Below are positions 11,660 through 31,899 of a stretch of 64,000 nt of DNA, in pieces. A program made the position numbers and the translations under genes. The notes beneath the pieces were generated by a model. It made no database searches and was not told the DNA's origin. It saw only the letters and a list, made by a program, of their open reading frames with translations. Position 1 is the stretch's first letter; each line of letters opens with the position of its first letter. The stretch is from Sternotherus odoratus (Eukaryota > Chordata > Testudines > Kinosternidae), in NCBI GenBank assembly GCA_032164245.1, contig JAVMKO010000021.1:9926285-9990284 (forward strand). The letters are read 5' to 3'.

Positions 11660-12740
11660 AAATATTAATATAGACTAGAACATCATATGCTTAGACTTCT
11701 GTAAGGCATTTGGCTTAGTCCCATATGGCAATCTGCTAAAAAAAAAATGCACTATATAAAGTCAGTGCATCCCATATTAAATGGATTAAAAAGGGGTTAA
11801 CTGATAGGTTGCAAAAAGTCATTATAAATGACTTATCCATTGGGAGTGTTTTGAATGGAATCTGTTCTTGGCCAAATGTTATTCAATATCTTTAGCAAAG
11901 ATCTTAAAACCAGGGTGGGTAAAATTTGCAGGCGACACCCAAACTCTGGAGTGGTAATAATAATGAGGAGATGTCAGTTCTCCGGGCCAACCTGGCTCCC
12001 TTGATAGCTGGGCTCATTTGAACCACATGTGTTTTAACACAGCCATATGCAAGGTAGGAACAAAGAATTCAGGGCACACGCCTAAGATGGGGCATGTATC
12101 CTGGAAAGCAGTGACTGAAAAGGATTTAGGGCTTGGGGTGGATAATCAACTGAACACGAGCGCCCAGTGTGATGCTGTAGCTATGGGGACGAACGTGATT
12201 CTTGGATGAATGAGCAGGGGGATATCAAGTTGGAATAGGGACATGGTGTTATCTCTGTATACAGCATTAGTGAGATCATTACCGACTACTGTGTACAATT
12301 CTGGTGTCCACACTTTAAAAAGGATGTTACAAAATTGGACAGCATTCAAGATCTGGGACCCCTGCCTTATAGTGAGACACCAAAGAAGCTTCATCTGTTT
12401 TGTTTATCTAAGAGGGGACTTGATCCCAGTTTACATGAGGAAGAGAGTTCTGATTTCTCTTTAATTGAGCAGAAAAAGACATCATCGGATGCAGAGGTTG
12501 GAAGCTGAAGCTGGAGAAATTCAGGCTAGAAAACAGGCACAAATTTCTAACAGTGAAGAGAATTAACCATTGGAATCTACGTTGTGAATTCTCCATCACT
12601 GGAAGTCTTTAAGTCCAGACTGGATGCCTCAACGGGGAAGTTCGGGGCTTGATGCAGAAATGACTGGTGAGGGTCTGGGGTCTGGAAATCAGACTAGATA
12701 GTCATCATGATCCCTTCTGGCCTTACAATCTCTGACTAGA
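11660..12740 (+). mobile_element. Degenerate CR1-type LINE, reverse transcriptase part and 3' end
   Basis: Remnants of a reverse transcriptase can be read in shifting frames: LDFCKAFGLVPYGNLL at 11691-11738 (motif A), LFNIFSKDL near 11880, and KFAGD at 11922-11936 in place of the FADD catalytic box. The body ends at about 12740 with the CR1 tail, including GACTAGATAGTCATCATGAT and CCCTTCTGGCCTTAC. It is full of stops and gaps and one catalytic aspartate is lost, so it is a dead copy. Confidence 0.82.
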
Positions 12741-13955
12741 ACCAAGGTGCCCTCACTCCTCGTCTGCTGCTTCGCCCCTGTCGTTAGCGCGAACTCCCAC
12801 TCGCTGGCCATCTATTGAGGAGGTGAGTGGGACGAGACCAAGGACCTGGAGACTCAAGTTCTGGAGGTCAAGTTCAGCTCGTACAAGGCTTCAGCAGTTC
12901 ATGTGCTCCATTGAAACTTAGGCAAAATCCCGGGCTTGCAGAATTAGGGCGGAAATCTCAGGGAACAAGACTGTCCCATTGGGACCTTTCCCTCCTCCCA
13001 GGTCCTCATCTCCAGGGTGAGGCAGATGGAGGCAGGGAGGATCTACTGGGAGGGGAGGGGGCAATGGGAGATGGAGTGGGTGGAGAAAGAGAGTGCTGGA
13101 GGGGAAATGGAAGATTGGGGGCTGCACACTGGGGGACATGAGAACCCAGAGTGGGGGACTAATGGACCCTTGAGAACAGTGAAAGTCCCAATTCCCAGGA
13201 GCAAGAGAGACAAACCTGGCCTCCCCCCACATCGGGGAGAGAGCACACAAGATGCCCCCTGAAGAGATCAGAGAGGGGAACACTGTCCTGTCCTGCAGCG
13301 CGCACAGGAAAGGCTCCTGAGCATGGAGATTTGCCCTCCATGAAGGTAACTGTGGGTCGGGGGGCCCTATGGTGAGAGAGGGGTTATCTGGAGACAGGCA
13401 GCTCCCTAGATTCAGCTTGGTACCCAAACAGCTGGGTGCTGATTTTAAACCCAATCCTGGCAATTACAACAGTTCTATTCAAAATCGACTGTTCCTCAGG
13501 GTGTCCCTCCCGGCCAGGCAGCTCTTTAGAGAGCTCTCCCTGCCAGCTGTTTTGGGTGAGCTCTGTGTGACATGCCCCTCCCCCACCCCCTGTTCCTCCT
13601 GTCTCTGGTGGGCTGACTCAGCCCCCCTTGCAGCTGTGACAAGGGGTCACGCACAATGCCCTTGTCAAGGCTGCAAATGGCTCATCTCTGCCCGTACAGG
13701 TGGAAGCGAGCTCCTCTCTTGGGAACATGTGGCTCAGGGGACTAGAAGGGGAAGGAAATCAGTCAGGGAGAGGACGATCCCTCGCTCAGGTTTCTCTGTT
13801 TTCCGGCTGGGTGGGCCCCTCCGACAGAGCCGATCAAATCAGGGTAGGTGGTCTGGATGCCCCCTTCACAGGGGCAAAGCCCATTCCTATGTGCTTCGTT
13901 GAGGAATAAGCCCTGTCACCGCTCTGCCGCTTCCACGCTTCGAATCAGTCAGGCC
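12741..13955. other. Intergenic, no gene seen
   Basis: GC-rich sequence with overlapping frames (for example 13463-12918 minus) but no supported exon. Confidence 0.45.
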
Positions 13956-13959
13956 CCAC

Positions 13960-14085
13960 AATCTGCCCGGTTAAGTGAGAGGCAGAGATGTCAAGTGACT
14001 TGTCCAAGGCCGCACAACAGAGTCAGTGGCAGAGCCGGGGTTCAAGCGCAGGAGTTCCTAGCTTGTGGGACAAACTCTATTGCCT
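13960..14085 (-). repeat. MIR-type SINE
   Basis: GTCAAGTGACTTGTCCAAGG then AGTCAGTGGCAGAGCCGGGG, minus-strand MIR. Confidence 0.75.
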
Positions 14086-15040
14086 CCTTGGGGGGCCTGT
14101 GTGTACTCCAATTATCACCGAGCTGGATACAAACTGTCCTCGCCGAGACAGGGTATTAACCAGATGCTGTGCTTTGGAAGCCAGGAGAGAGCATGTGGAG
14201 AGGAAGGGGCCTGGGGTGACAGCGATGAAGGTGGCTGATGAACAGTGATGTAGCCAAGAGCTGCAGGATGGGGACAGGGCGGGGGTCCTGGGGAATGACT
14301 CACAGCCCTGTACTGCCACTGGCCGCTCCCAGGCAGGAAGCGCTGGGGTGGGGGGGAGCAGGGAGAAGAGATGAATCTGGGACAGGAAAGAGGCTGCCAT
14401 TTCCAGGGCTGGCAGGAAGAGCGTCAGATGAGAGGCCTGGACAGAGCAGGACGGGCCCCGTTCAGTGACGGGGAAGAGGAAGCCATGAAAGGAGCAAGGA
14501 GGGTGAGGGAGGCAGCTGTTCTCTCTCTTAGCCACACCTGCCCCCCAGGACAGACAGGGCCCAAAGCTCTGGCACTGTCAGGGGATTATCCGCAGCTTCC
14601 TCAGACACGGGCCAGGCCGCTTCACCCCGTGTGTGTCCTCCCTCCCCCGCCGGCCCTTTCTTAGGAAGATCATGGGGCCCTGCGACCTCGTCACGGTCTT
14701 CTCCACGCTGACGGCTCGCTCCCTTCCTGAGCGGGATCACAGCCTTGCGATAGCCCCATCCTCCTCACAGAGAAGTGAGCCGGATTCCCCCGGGCGATCC
14801 ACTCGGTCCGCGGCAGAGCTGGGGGCACAACCCAGATCGCCCTGGCTAGTGCTGTAACCACTAGGCAAAGCTTCCTCCCCAACACAGTCACCCTCCCTCC
14901 CTGGCATAACAGGACCCTGTTAGCTCCCCTGCATCCAACCCTAGTTCGTTCTGGGTCTGAATCCCACTGGGAGCTGCGGTCCTTCCTTGTAGAGAAAATG
15001 GAATGCAGTCTCTTTTGAAACATAAATGTTTAAATGCACA
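14086..15040. other. Intergenic, no gene seen
   Basis: No supported exon, promoter or repeat boundary. Confidence 0.45.
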
Positions 15041-15250
15041 TTCCTCCTGCTTCTCTTCCCATCCCTTGTACATTGTTGCTAGGGGGCCGTTAAAGAGCTG
15101 CCACATTCCACCCCAGAAGTGGCTGCATGCAGCAGGCAGATGAAGAGATTCCTGCGCATAGCCATATACAGACATGTGCTTCTCTGCCAAGGGTCTAAGT
15201 CGGTGGCACAGACCCGCAGCGAAGCTGCTGTAGAGGGGGAAGTGGCGATG
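15041..15250. repeat. Old SINE-like fragment
   Basis: 'AAAGAGCTGCCACATTCCAC' and 'AGAAGTGGCTGCATGCAGCA' recall an ancient amniote SINE tail. Family not assigned. Confidence 0.35.
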
Positions 15251-15854
15251 AGCGGGTGGTGTGGGGTTCATTTCTTTTCACGCAATGTTTTCCTTAGCCT
15301 TGGGGATGACGAAGCAGCCGATAGGGGCAGGGAGTTTGGATTGTTTGGATCTGGGACTTGGGTTTTGGCCGCTAGCCTCAGTCTTTGGGCCTGGAATCAA
15401 ACACTGCCAGAGTTGAAGGGTGTCTGGATCCAAGACCCCACCCTCAAACAGGAGTGAGCGGATGGATGTTGTGCTAGCCGGGAATCTGGGTGGAGGGTAA
15501 GCCCCAGAGCACAGCACCTGCTGTCTCCCCCCCAACTCACCCAGTCAGCCGTGGCTTGCAGCAGGTGCCCTTGCTGTGCCAAAATGATCAAATGCAGCAG
15601 CAATGGCACAAGTGTAAAATAACAACACGGACGTGCTGGGGAGGGGAGGGAGGCGGAGGCTGAACAGAATGGGGATATTCATAGCTGTGACTGCGAGAAT
15701 GCAGCCCCTGATGGCTACTGACACATGGAGCCAGGGACTGTCCCTACAAGATACCAAAGGGATTTCCCAGACTGCTTCAGCTTCCTGTGGGAGAGGCCAG
15801 GGGAGGGCAGAGGTGATGCACATCAGGTGCAAGGGAGTGCGAGTTCCTGCACCT

Positions 15855-15955
15855 TCCTCTGAAGAATATGGCACGAGCCACTGTCAGAGACAGGACATTG
15901 GACTAGATGGACTTGGGGTCTGATCCCGTCTGGCCATGCCCATGTTCTGATGAAG
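15855..15955 (+). repeat. CR1/L3-type LINE 3' tail
   Basis: GGACATTGGACTAGATGGAC followed by CTGATCCCGTCTGGCCATG, the end of a LINE also seen at 41.6 kb. Confidence 0.65.
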
Positions 15956-16965
15956 GAAAGGGCCCGTGAGAAGGACAGCTCCGTGCACTAAAGGCGTTCT
16001 TACTCAAGATGTGATGCGCTGTCACCGTTCCATGTAGTTTATTGGTTGCTGTTCACCGGCTTGCGGGGTTCTTTGCCTGGGTCGTACCTAGATCTTGTTC
16101 TGTTGCTCCCAGTTTCAGATGGCCCATTCACAAAGACCAACTGGGCACCAGTCATGGTTCTGGACATTGCGAGAGCGGCTTCCAAGACCACGCGTGCAGC
16201 TCTGGAGCGGTGACAGGGCCAAGTCTGCTGAAGGATAAGTGCAGGCCACAGATCTCTGGCAGCCCCTTCGTTGTGCATTCAGAAGCCCACCCCAATGAGA
16301 CTACATGTCCCAGCATGCAGTGCTCCAATTTGAAATAACTATACTGCATGCTGGAAATTGTCCTCTTGACAGGCCGCAGCAGGAACCTGCTCTGCTTTGG
16401 GGCAGCCCCTGACGTGGCTCTTGGTAAAGTAACTCTAGCAAGTCTTTCCTGGAAGACCTGGGGTCTGCTGGGATTTTTAGCTGTTGGTGCCACACACCAT
16501 ATAGACCGATCCCGCACTTGCATCCCCACGAGCATGACAGAGCAGCACGCGAGTTCATCATCCTGTGCTTTCCCTTCGTTGGCTCGCTTCCTCCTCTGGG
16601 CGCCGGAGTCCACTGGCGTCCGAAGTGCCGGGTTATGAAACCAGCTGGAAGAATGAAGAAATCGCGGGAGGCGGAGTTTCCTGTGGCGGAGGTTTCAGTT
16701 GCGTCCCTCAGTCACGTTGGGAAGGCCTGACACGCCGCTTGGGCAACGAGGGTGAGGGATTGTGCTGACCCGGGCAGGGGCTGTGCTTGAGAGACTGAAA
16801 CCAGGGCACTGGGGGAGGAACTCTGTCCCCAGGCCAGGCCTGAAATCCTGACTCAGGCAAAACGTGGATGAGAGATGCTTTCAAAGCACCCAGGCTGTGC
16901 TAGGTAGGCATGGACTGATCAGGACACCTCGGTCCTCAGGAAGGAAAGAGGACTGTGAAGAAGGC
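15956..16965. other. Intergenic, no supported gene
   Basis: A CpG-bearing patch at 16540-16760 ends in a donor-like AACGAGG|GTGAGG, but no partner exon was found. Confidence 0.4.
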
Positions 16966-16969
16966 TTTA

Positions 16970-17065
16970 GACGGTAAGCTCTTTGGAGCAGCAATGGTCA
17001 TTCACTATGTTTGTACAGCACCTAGCGCCAAATGGGCTGAGACATCTCGGTGCTCCTGTAACAAA
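16970..17065 (+). repeat. Interspersed-repeat tail
   Basis: 'GGTAAGCTCTTTGGAGCAGC' then 'TTTGTACAGCACCTAGCGCC'. It lies just beyond the poly(A) signal of the unidentified gene. Confidence 0.55.
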
Positions 17066-17203
17066 ACTGTTCAGTAATCATAGGAAGAAGGTGGATCCCC
17101 ACCTCCCAGAGGTGCCCAGATACCTTGATGATGAGTTGTGCTCCCGGTTTCCCCGTGCTCCTGGTGGATTCAGAGTGTGGGGTATAGGTTTGGTGACAAG
17201 ACT

Positions 17204-17209
17204 TTTATT
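17204..17209 (-). other. Poly(A) signal of the unidentified gene
   Basis: AATAAA on the minus strand, about 132 bases past the TGA stop. It is followed by a GT-rich stretch (GTCTTGTCACC), as expected for a cleavage region. Confidence 0.6.
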
Positions 17210-17340
17210 TAACTTCTGACCCCCCAGAGTGTTTGGCCCCAGGGTTTCTCTGACTCCAGCTGTCCCCCGAGAAGCAGCAGATAGCACACGGGAGGAACTC
17301 ATCTCTTTACCTGGGTTGGTGACCCCACAGGGGTGACAGG

Positions 17341-24933
<7,593 letters not shown>

Positions 24934-25022
24934 CCCCCCGTCCTCTCTCGTGTCCAGCCAGCGGCTCTCCGGGTATGAGCAGCTTGTCTGCGCCTCTGAC
25001 TGACCCACCCCGCGGACCGATC

Positions 25023-25032
25023 TTTATATATA
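25023..25032 (-). promoter_or_regulatory. TATA box of the unidentified gene
   Basis: TATATATAAA on the minus strand lies 90 bases upstream of the exon 1 ATG. A G/C-rich leader with a TCAGTCA initiator-like stretch follows at the expected distance of roughly 25-30 bases. Confidence 0.6.
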
Positions 25033-25269
25033 GTGAATGAGTGAGGAGTGACTGCAGCCTCCTGTTCTCTGAAAAGTTATACTCCCTCAGGCCTTCCCCA
25101 GGGCCAGGAGACGCCTTCAGAGAGGCCTAAATAAAGCCAAATAAGAATAACCTTCCAGCCGGCTCAGTAACCCATGATGGGGTGGGGAGTGTGTGTAGAC
25201 CATTCCCACTACTGGTTGGGGTACCTTGTAGGCTAATAGGCAGCAGGTTTCAAACACACCTAGGGAAGT

Positions 25270-25412
25270 ACTTTGTCACACAATGTACAGTCAACCTGTG
25301 AAACTCATCGCCATAGGATGGAGTGAAGGCCAAAAGTATAAGCAGGATCAAAACAGAGCTAGGTAAGCTCATGGAGGATAGGTCTGTCAATGGCTATTAG
25401 CCGAGATGGTTG
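25270..25412 (+). repeat. LINE 3' fragment interrupted by an LTR
   Basis: 'CTCATGGAGGATAGGTCTGT' then 'CAATGGCTATTAGCCGAGAT' matches a common sauropsid LINE end. The LTR at 25418 inserted in it. Confidence 0.55.
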
Positions 25413-25417
25413 GGGTG

Positions 25418-26128
25418 TGTGGCGGGGTGACCACCCGCCCCCTACCGGAAGGGGCTGGAAAAGCCCCAAAAGGGGTTTAAAATAGCCTGGAAGGGACTGT
25501 GGCTGGGAGTCTGCAAACTCCCAGGCTGATTGGGAGTTTGGGCTCAGCTGTGTGGCCACGCCCCAAACTCTCCCAGCCAGGATATAAGGGCTGGGAGGCA
25601 GAGAAGCAAAGTCAGTCTCCTCTGTGTTCAGAGGGAGACAGGCCTGACTGCAGGGGCTTGAGCCAGGTTCCTGGGTTAGGACAGAGCTGGGGCAGGGCAG
25701 AGGGAGCTGGGCAGGCTCTAGCCAAGAGCTCCGGGCCTGATACAAGGCCCGACCCAGGAGTACCAGGGTTGCGGGGGGCAGCCTAGGGCCAGAGATAGCA
25801 GCAGCAGGCCAACCCTCCTTGCCTGGGATGAGAAGCCATGATACTGCAGTCTGCCCCAGTGAGCGGGGGCAAGTGGGGACTGATAGCGGCACACTCTGAG
25901 GCGAGTTGGGGATAGTGGATGGTGGGTTCCCGGGAGGGGGACCCTAAGGCCAGGGGGGTACTGCAGGGGTGCAGCACCCTCAGCAAGGGGCTCCGGGGTC
26001 CAGGAAGGGCACGGGGCCAGAGTGGAGAAGCGGACGTCGGCCAGCAGGGGGCGCTCCAGGGTCAAAAGAGCTAATTCCCGTGACGTCCAGACGGGGGCGC
26101 CGCCGGGTGAGTGACCGACTCCGTCACA
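25418..26128 (+). mobile_element. Solo LTR with 5-bp target duplication
   Basis: Starts TGTGGCGGGGTGACC and ends GACTCCGTCACA, flanked on both sides by GGGTG (25413-25417 and 26129-26133). TG...CA ends and a 5-bp duplication mark LTR integration. It has a GATATAAGG promoter-like motif and no internal genes, so it is a solo LTR left by recombination. It could be gypsy-like or retroviral. Confidence 0.82.
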
Positions 26129-26133
26129 GGGTG

Positions 26134-27125
26134 TCTCTAAAGCAAGTGGACAACAGGGTCACTCAAAATTTGCCAGACCTATGTGGGAGTGCTATAGTCC
26201 GGCTAGATACCAAGGGGATGGGCCCATTAGGATGGGTTGATGGCTAAATCCAGGCCTTGGCACCCATCACTCCCTGCTCATCTAGATCCAGAAGGCAACA
26301 CAGAGGGAGGCCAGAGCCCCTCCGAGCCAGACGCTCCTAGGTTCTGACGCTGTCATTTTGGGCACGTCTTTTTAGACCAACACTTTCCAACGTGGCTGGA
26401 TTTTGGGTGCCTCGCTTAAGACACCACCCAGGGCCTGATTTGCCGAAGTAGAGAGAACCCACCACTTCCGTGAAACGGGTGGAAGCTACAAGCACCTCTG
26501 GGAACTTACGGAGGTCAAAGGGCCTCCCATTGGGCACCCAAAATCAGTGGCGGCTTTAGAGGTTGCTCTAAACCTCTCTGCGACTCAGTTTCCCCCACTG
26601 TCTTAGGGGGACGATTCTCCCAAGCTCCCACCCAGCAGGGTCGATGGGCTGGTCATAAAGTTTGGATCCCAGCTCCCCCGGGGCTGGGGCCAGCTGAGAT
26701 CCCGGGGTTGGCCCTGGTCCATCTCACTCTGCCATCCCATCACACCCACTGCTGTGCTGTGCTATGTCCCAGCCACCCACATCTGGGCAGCGTTCAGGCC
26801 GAGGGAGGAGATTTCCGCAGTGGCCTCTGGTCTTTGACTCCGGCAAAAAGGAGGGTGGTGTGAAGCCTTCGTTCCCACCGCTGAGCGGGCTAGAGGCTGG
26901 GTGCTGATCAGTTTCATTTCATAGAGAAAGAGGCAGAAAAGGGGAATCATCTTTCATGTCTTTGCTCCGGGGAAATTGATGACACCAGGGATTTTCTAGT
27001 TCCTTTCCCGCACGCTGCAGCCCCGGAGGAAACTGTGCCAGAAACAGGGGCATCTTCCCGTCGCAGGCCGCAGCACCCCAGGGATCAATCCTGCCATCTT
27101 CACTCAGGCAAGGCGCCCATTGATT
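26134..27125. other. Intergenic, no gene seen
   Basis: Only a MIR-like piece at 26540-26620 (CTCTCTGCGACTCAGTTTCC) is recognisable. Confidence 0.45.
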
Positions 27126-27690
27126 TTAGGGGCAGCCGGAGTAGCTCACAGGCAGGGCAGGTTTATCTGTCTCTGTCGTGGTTCCTGCCACCGGGGCAGC
27201 TTGGCTTGCGTCAGATTCCTCCCAACAGCTGTCTCGTCCCCGGCCCCCAGCTTTCCCGGTGCTGTGCTGGGATGCGAGACTCATCACCTCATTAGACACA
27301 GGTGCAGGATTAGTCTTAATTGCCTGCGCTTTGGTGTCCATAACCTCCTCCAAGAAGGATATCCCGTTACCTGCAGCTAACCTGTGCATACCTGGCATCT
27401 GGTCTCTAATCTCCAGGATTAGAGAGATTTGGGGCCCCGACAGATGGAGCACCGCCAGGGATTCTGCTGTGTCTGGTTCACACCCAGGCCCTCTGGCCAG
27501 TCCACACCCTTTCACCGCCACCTTCCTGGGGCTTCCCCGCTCTGCAGAAGCTTGGAGGTGGCTTTGTGCTCTGGTCAAAGTCTCTCCCTGCAAACCATGG
27601 TTCTGGTTTCTGAGTGTTTCTGCACAATCCTGGCCCACCGCTGAGTCCTCAGGTTTTCTCTCCTCCCTTAGTCTCTGAGCCGGGCAGAAT
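27126..27690 (-). CDS. Unidentified open frame, doubtful
   Basis: A minus-strand frame of at least 170 codons ends in TGA near 27126. Its composition is unlike the usual GC-driven shadows here: it is rich in Glu, Lys, Gln and Ser, for example ISFLEEVMDTKAQAIK and PAPVSNEVMSLASQHS. No domain was recognised, and the opposite strand is also open over most of it. It could be a retroelement or pseudogene piece, or chance. Confidence 0.2.
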
Positions 27691-30600
27691 CTCTAGGTAG
27701 AGAGCTGTAGCTGTTAGCACCATTCTGGCAGTGAGCTTCCTCCTAGCAGTGCCCTGCCAGTGCTAGCGATGTGTGTGTGTGTGAGAGAGAGAGAGGGGGG
27801 AAATTTGGGAATCAAGAACCAAGGAGCAGATGAGAGCAGAGGGACAAAATATCTCTCTCTCTGTGTGCCATACTCTTTCCATCTGCCCATCCCCTCCCCC
27901 CCCCCAGACTGGTCCATCCGTGCAATGTCTCCTGCTACCCAAACTTGCCTCATCCAGAGGGGGCGAGACGAGCCAGAAGGGGAAATCCTCCTCCCGGGGA
28001 ATCTCCCAACCTGGGAGGACCCAGATCCTTTCCAGGGCTTCTGGGAAAAGCCCCTGGAGTGCAGATGAGCAGCTGTTAAGGGAAATGGAAGCAACATTTC
28101 CCAGCACAGGAGAAAGGGAAGAAGGAGTCACTGCGTCTTCTGGGAATCCAGCGAGCTCCCGACCCCCTGCAGAGGGCTCTGCTCCCCGGAACAGAGCCCA
28201 GCCCAGGAAATAGTGCTGCCCCGGGGAGACGCTGCTTCCACCCCTGCCCCCCACTCTGTCTGCAGAAAAGCCAGTTCCATGCTTGCAGGGGGTTTTGGGC
28301 CATTGGGTGAGGATCATCCCCACACGGAGGTGGCTCAGGAATCAGATATTTTGGGGGGGGTGAGGAGGAGAAGCCTAAAGTAATCTTGAGGAGCTGGTTG
28401 TAACACCTGATGCCCAGGGGCGAAGATAGGCAACCTTCCCCCTGCTGTGATTGGAGGGCCCTTATTTGGTGCCTAATGTCCCGGGACCCCCACTATCCAA
28501 TAAGGCGCTACTGCAGGCTGTCTGCTTGGCTCAGGAGTGGGTGTTTCTAGCAGTAACTGCGCAGGGGATTGGACGCGGCAATACCAACGGAGACTCTGGG
28601 GTTTAATGTTTGTTATTTTGTGCCGTGCTAGGCTTCATCTGGCCTCTTTCCTCCTCGTCCTTGTTATGATCTTGACTTGTAGGCGCTCACCTGTTACAAC
28701 CCGCCCCCGGAAGGCAGAGCTGGGCTAGGAGAGGCACCCAGGGACACGGAGGAAGAGTAGCTGGGTAGGGCGTTCTCCTGTGAAAACCCCTCTGCTGCTA
28801 TCCCTGCTCTGGTGTGCGGATGGCTGCACATCGGTGCCACAAGGACGGGAGTTTGCCCTTCACGCTCACCCAGACATCGCGCTGGCAGGAGTGTGCAACC
28901 AGTCTTGTCTTCGCTGGGCTCCTCAACGTCCCATGTCTATGCTATCAGCGGTCCAGCCCCGCCTGTAGTATTGTTATTGTAGGCTGGCCACCGGCATTCC
29001 CCTCCCCCCCCCCCCATGTCACTTAGGCAGGGCCCGGGGGAGATCCGAGAAGGAGGGGATTTTCCCAGCCCCCAGCGAGCTGCTCCTGTCAGCCGTGCAT
29101 GGATTCACCGCAGCTGAGCCCGAGGGGAAATGCGATCGCGGGCTCCCCGTGCACAGACCAGTGGCGACCAGCAGGGATCGATCTCACGTCCATTGGCACT
29201 TAGTTGTGTTAGCGCCTCCGCACTTGGTGTGGATGGTGCAGGACGGGTTACTCAAAAGCAGAAGAGTTCACCGTTTCCCTTCCCCCCCACCCCTCCTCCC
29301 GCAGCCTCCACCCCCCTCCAGCAGCCTCCACCCCCCCAGGGGCCGCAGCGCCTCCCTCAGAACCCCAGAAAAAGGCAGAGGCGTCAGAGAGCGGGAATGT
29401 CCGAGGGGGGAGCGGTGCAATCAGACGCCGGAGCAGCTGGCCGGGCTCTGTTTCACCCAGAGGGAGCGAGCAGCCTAGGGGGCAACCGGGGCACTTTGAA
29501 ATGAATCCTCGGCTCAGCCCTTGTCTTTATTCACTGCTTCCTGCGGGTTTACACCGCCCAGGCTCCAGTGCCCCATGGAAAGAGTGGATTCCTCTGTGTG
29601 TACCTGCTCTTTCCAGGGTGCGGAGAGTGTGTCCTAATGCACAGATACCCCAGTGGGCATCGCTTAGGTAAGTGTCACACTTTGAAGTCGGGCACTAGTT
29701 GACTGGATCCGCTGTTTAATTTTATTAAACCTCAGAAATGAAATATTCACCGTCAACAAACACCCCCTCCCACCCCCAACCTGGGTGTCTTGAATTGGCT
29801 CATCGCAAAACCAGAGGTTTGGTCTTTCAGCCCCCTCCCCGCAACCTGTGTCTCACCAGAAGAGTCCCTGCCCTGATGCACTCACAACTGGGGAGGAGCG
29901 TGAAGGGGCGAGATGTGAGGAAAGAGGAGGCAGGTGCCCACGTCACAATACTAGGGAACCTGGTCAACTGGGTCCCGGGCCCTGCCTAAAGCTGGGGAAA
30001 GGCCCCGATTCTGAACGAAGCAAACCGTGCCGCGGAGCGAAACGCCGAGTCGTGTGGCCGCGGGGGGCTGACATTAATAAGCGCGGTCCCGGGCTGTGGT
30101 CTGCCCCCTGACAATCAGAAAAGACCAACCTCTGGGCCCTCTGTGTCTTTACACCCGGTGGAGATGCCGCCTGTTAGGGAGCCTGCTGAGCGACTGACGG
30201 TTGCCGTAGACAGGTGCGTGGGTGGGTGTTGGCGTGCGCACCCTCGGACAGATCCCTGCATGCCAGACAGCTAGGCTCCGGCCACAGCCAGCGCCAGCTC
30301 AGGGCAGAGCAAATGCTCCATCCAGAATGCACCGTCCCCTTTGAGGTCCTGCATGTGGCTGGGCCGGGACTGGAGTTCGGTGGGTGTCCCCCACTCTGCC
30401 CGCTGGGCCTTAGGCGTGCGGGGGACCCTCCTCTGTGTTCACACGCTGGGAGTGGTTCTGGAAAATGGGCTCTGAATTTACCCCTTCCTTCCCCAAACCA
30501 TTTCATGCGCAATGGGTCAGCCTGAGTGCTGGCTGGTCTCTGAGGCTCTTTCTAGCCTGTTCGGGAGTTAGGCTCCCCACCCACGGGTGAGGATTGAACC

Positions 30601-31660
30601 TGGGGACTGGGGATGAGCCCAGTCCATAGCTACCCAGGCGAAAACCTGAAGTGCCTCAGCATTCACCAGGCAAGCCCAGGCCGGCACGCGTGTGCCCGGA
30701 AGGGACGTGCGAAAGGGGAGCCGTGCCCGCCCGCAGCTTCCCAGCCTCCCATAACCATGGTTTCTGCAGCTAGAGCGGAGCCTGCCCAGAATATCAACAA
30801 GGCCGGGCCGCGTGCATCTCCACGGGCCCTCGGCTCCCTGCATCTCCTCCGCTTCAGACATTCCTCGGTCCGCTCCATTGCACTGGAGGATGTGCCCAGC
30901 CTGGCCAATGAGTCCAGGGGAGGGAGTGTCCATTCCTGCCCAGCCGGAGCGGGAACAGGAAGCAGACAGAGGCAAGAATCCCCTGGGACAACGAGTCTGC
31001 TGGTGACAAGCGTCCCATATATAGCCTACAGTGTGCGTGGGCTGTTCGGTTCCCGCACACCGTGCCAGGTCCAATCACGTCACGGTGGGGCAGCACCAGC
31101 AACAATCGAACCGCCCCGGCGTGGCCCTCGAATCAGCACAGCAGCCTAAAATAGGTAGCTCACCTCCTCCCATACGGCCGCTTCAGCTCCCAGCCAGTCA
31201 CAACGGTCAGCCCAGAAATCCTCCCTTCCTAGGAGATGCTGAAGCCCCGGAGCGTCAAAGCTGATGCCTCGTCGCTGTCTGGCTTCTCCTTGCTACCGGG
31301 ATCTGCGGAGCTGGGGCCAAAGCGTCTCTCTCCGGTGTTTTGCAGCCCATGAAAAATAGATCGTGGTCAGGCCTGAAAAACGAGGGAGGGGAATAGAGGG
31401 ACACAGCAGACGCCATTAACCCAGAAAGCCTCTGCCTGCTCCCTGCAACCCCCTGGCCCCAGCAGTGCAGAATCCCTGTGGCTTAGCAAGTGGGAATTGC
31501 TTAGTGGATCCAGGCTTGCCGGAGAGATACGTGACTTTGGACCCAAAAGGAGCCTCCAGCGTGACCTCTTTGCCTACGTGCTTAAGGGAGCATAACAAAG
31601 CCAGTGCCGGCTACCCTTGCTCACCAGAGGGTCTGAAGGAGCCTGCTGGAGCTCTTGTTA
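27691..31660. other. Intergenic GC-rich stretch, no supported gene
   Basis: Contains short GT/GA microsatellites (about 27768-27800), several CpG-bearing patches and many overlapping frames, none with splice support. Confidence 0.45.
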
Positions 31661-31674
31661 GACAGTGCATTCAT

Positions 31675-31872
31675 TCACAGATCTCAAGGTGCCTCACGAG
31701 GAAGGCAAGTATCACGAGTTCCATTTTACAGATGGGGAAACTGAGGCCCAGAATGGCGTGGTGACTTGCCTCAGGCCACGCAGAGGATTAGTGTCTCAGG
31801 CAGGGACAGAACCCAGAGTTCCTTATTTCCTGTCTGGTGCACTGGCCGCTAGAATATGCTGCCTCCTTTAAG
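31675..31872 (-). repeat. MIR/L2-type SINE
   Basis: CCATTTTACAGATGGGGAAA, then CTGAGGCCCAGAATGG, then GACTTGCCTCAGGCCACGC. Well preserved minus-strand order. Confidence 0.82.
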
Positions 31873-31899
31873 AGGCTCTCAAAAGTAAGGACAAAAAAT

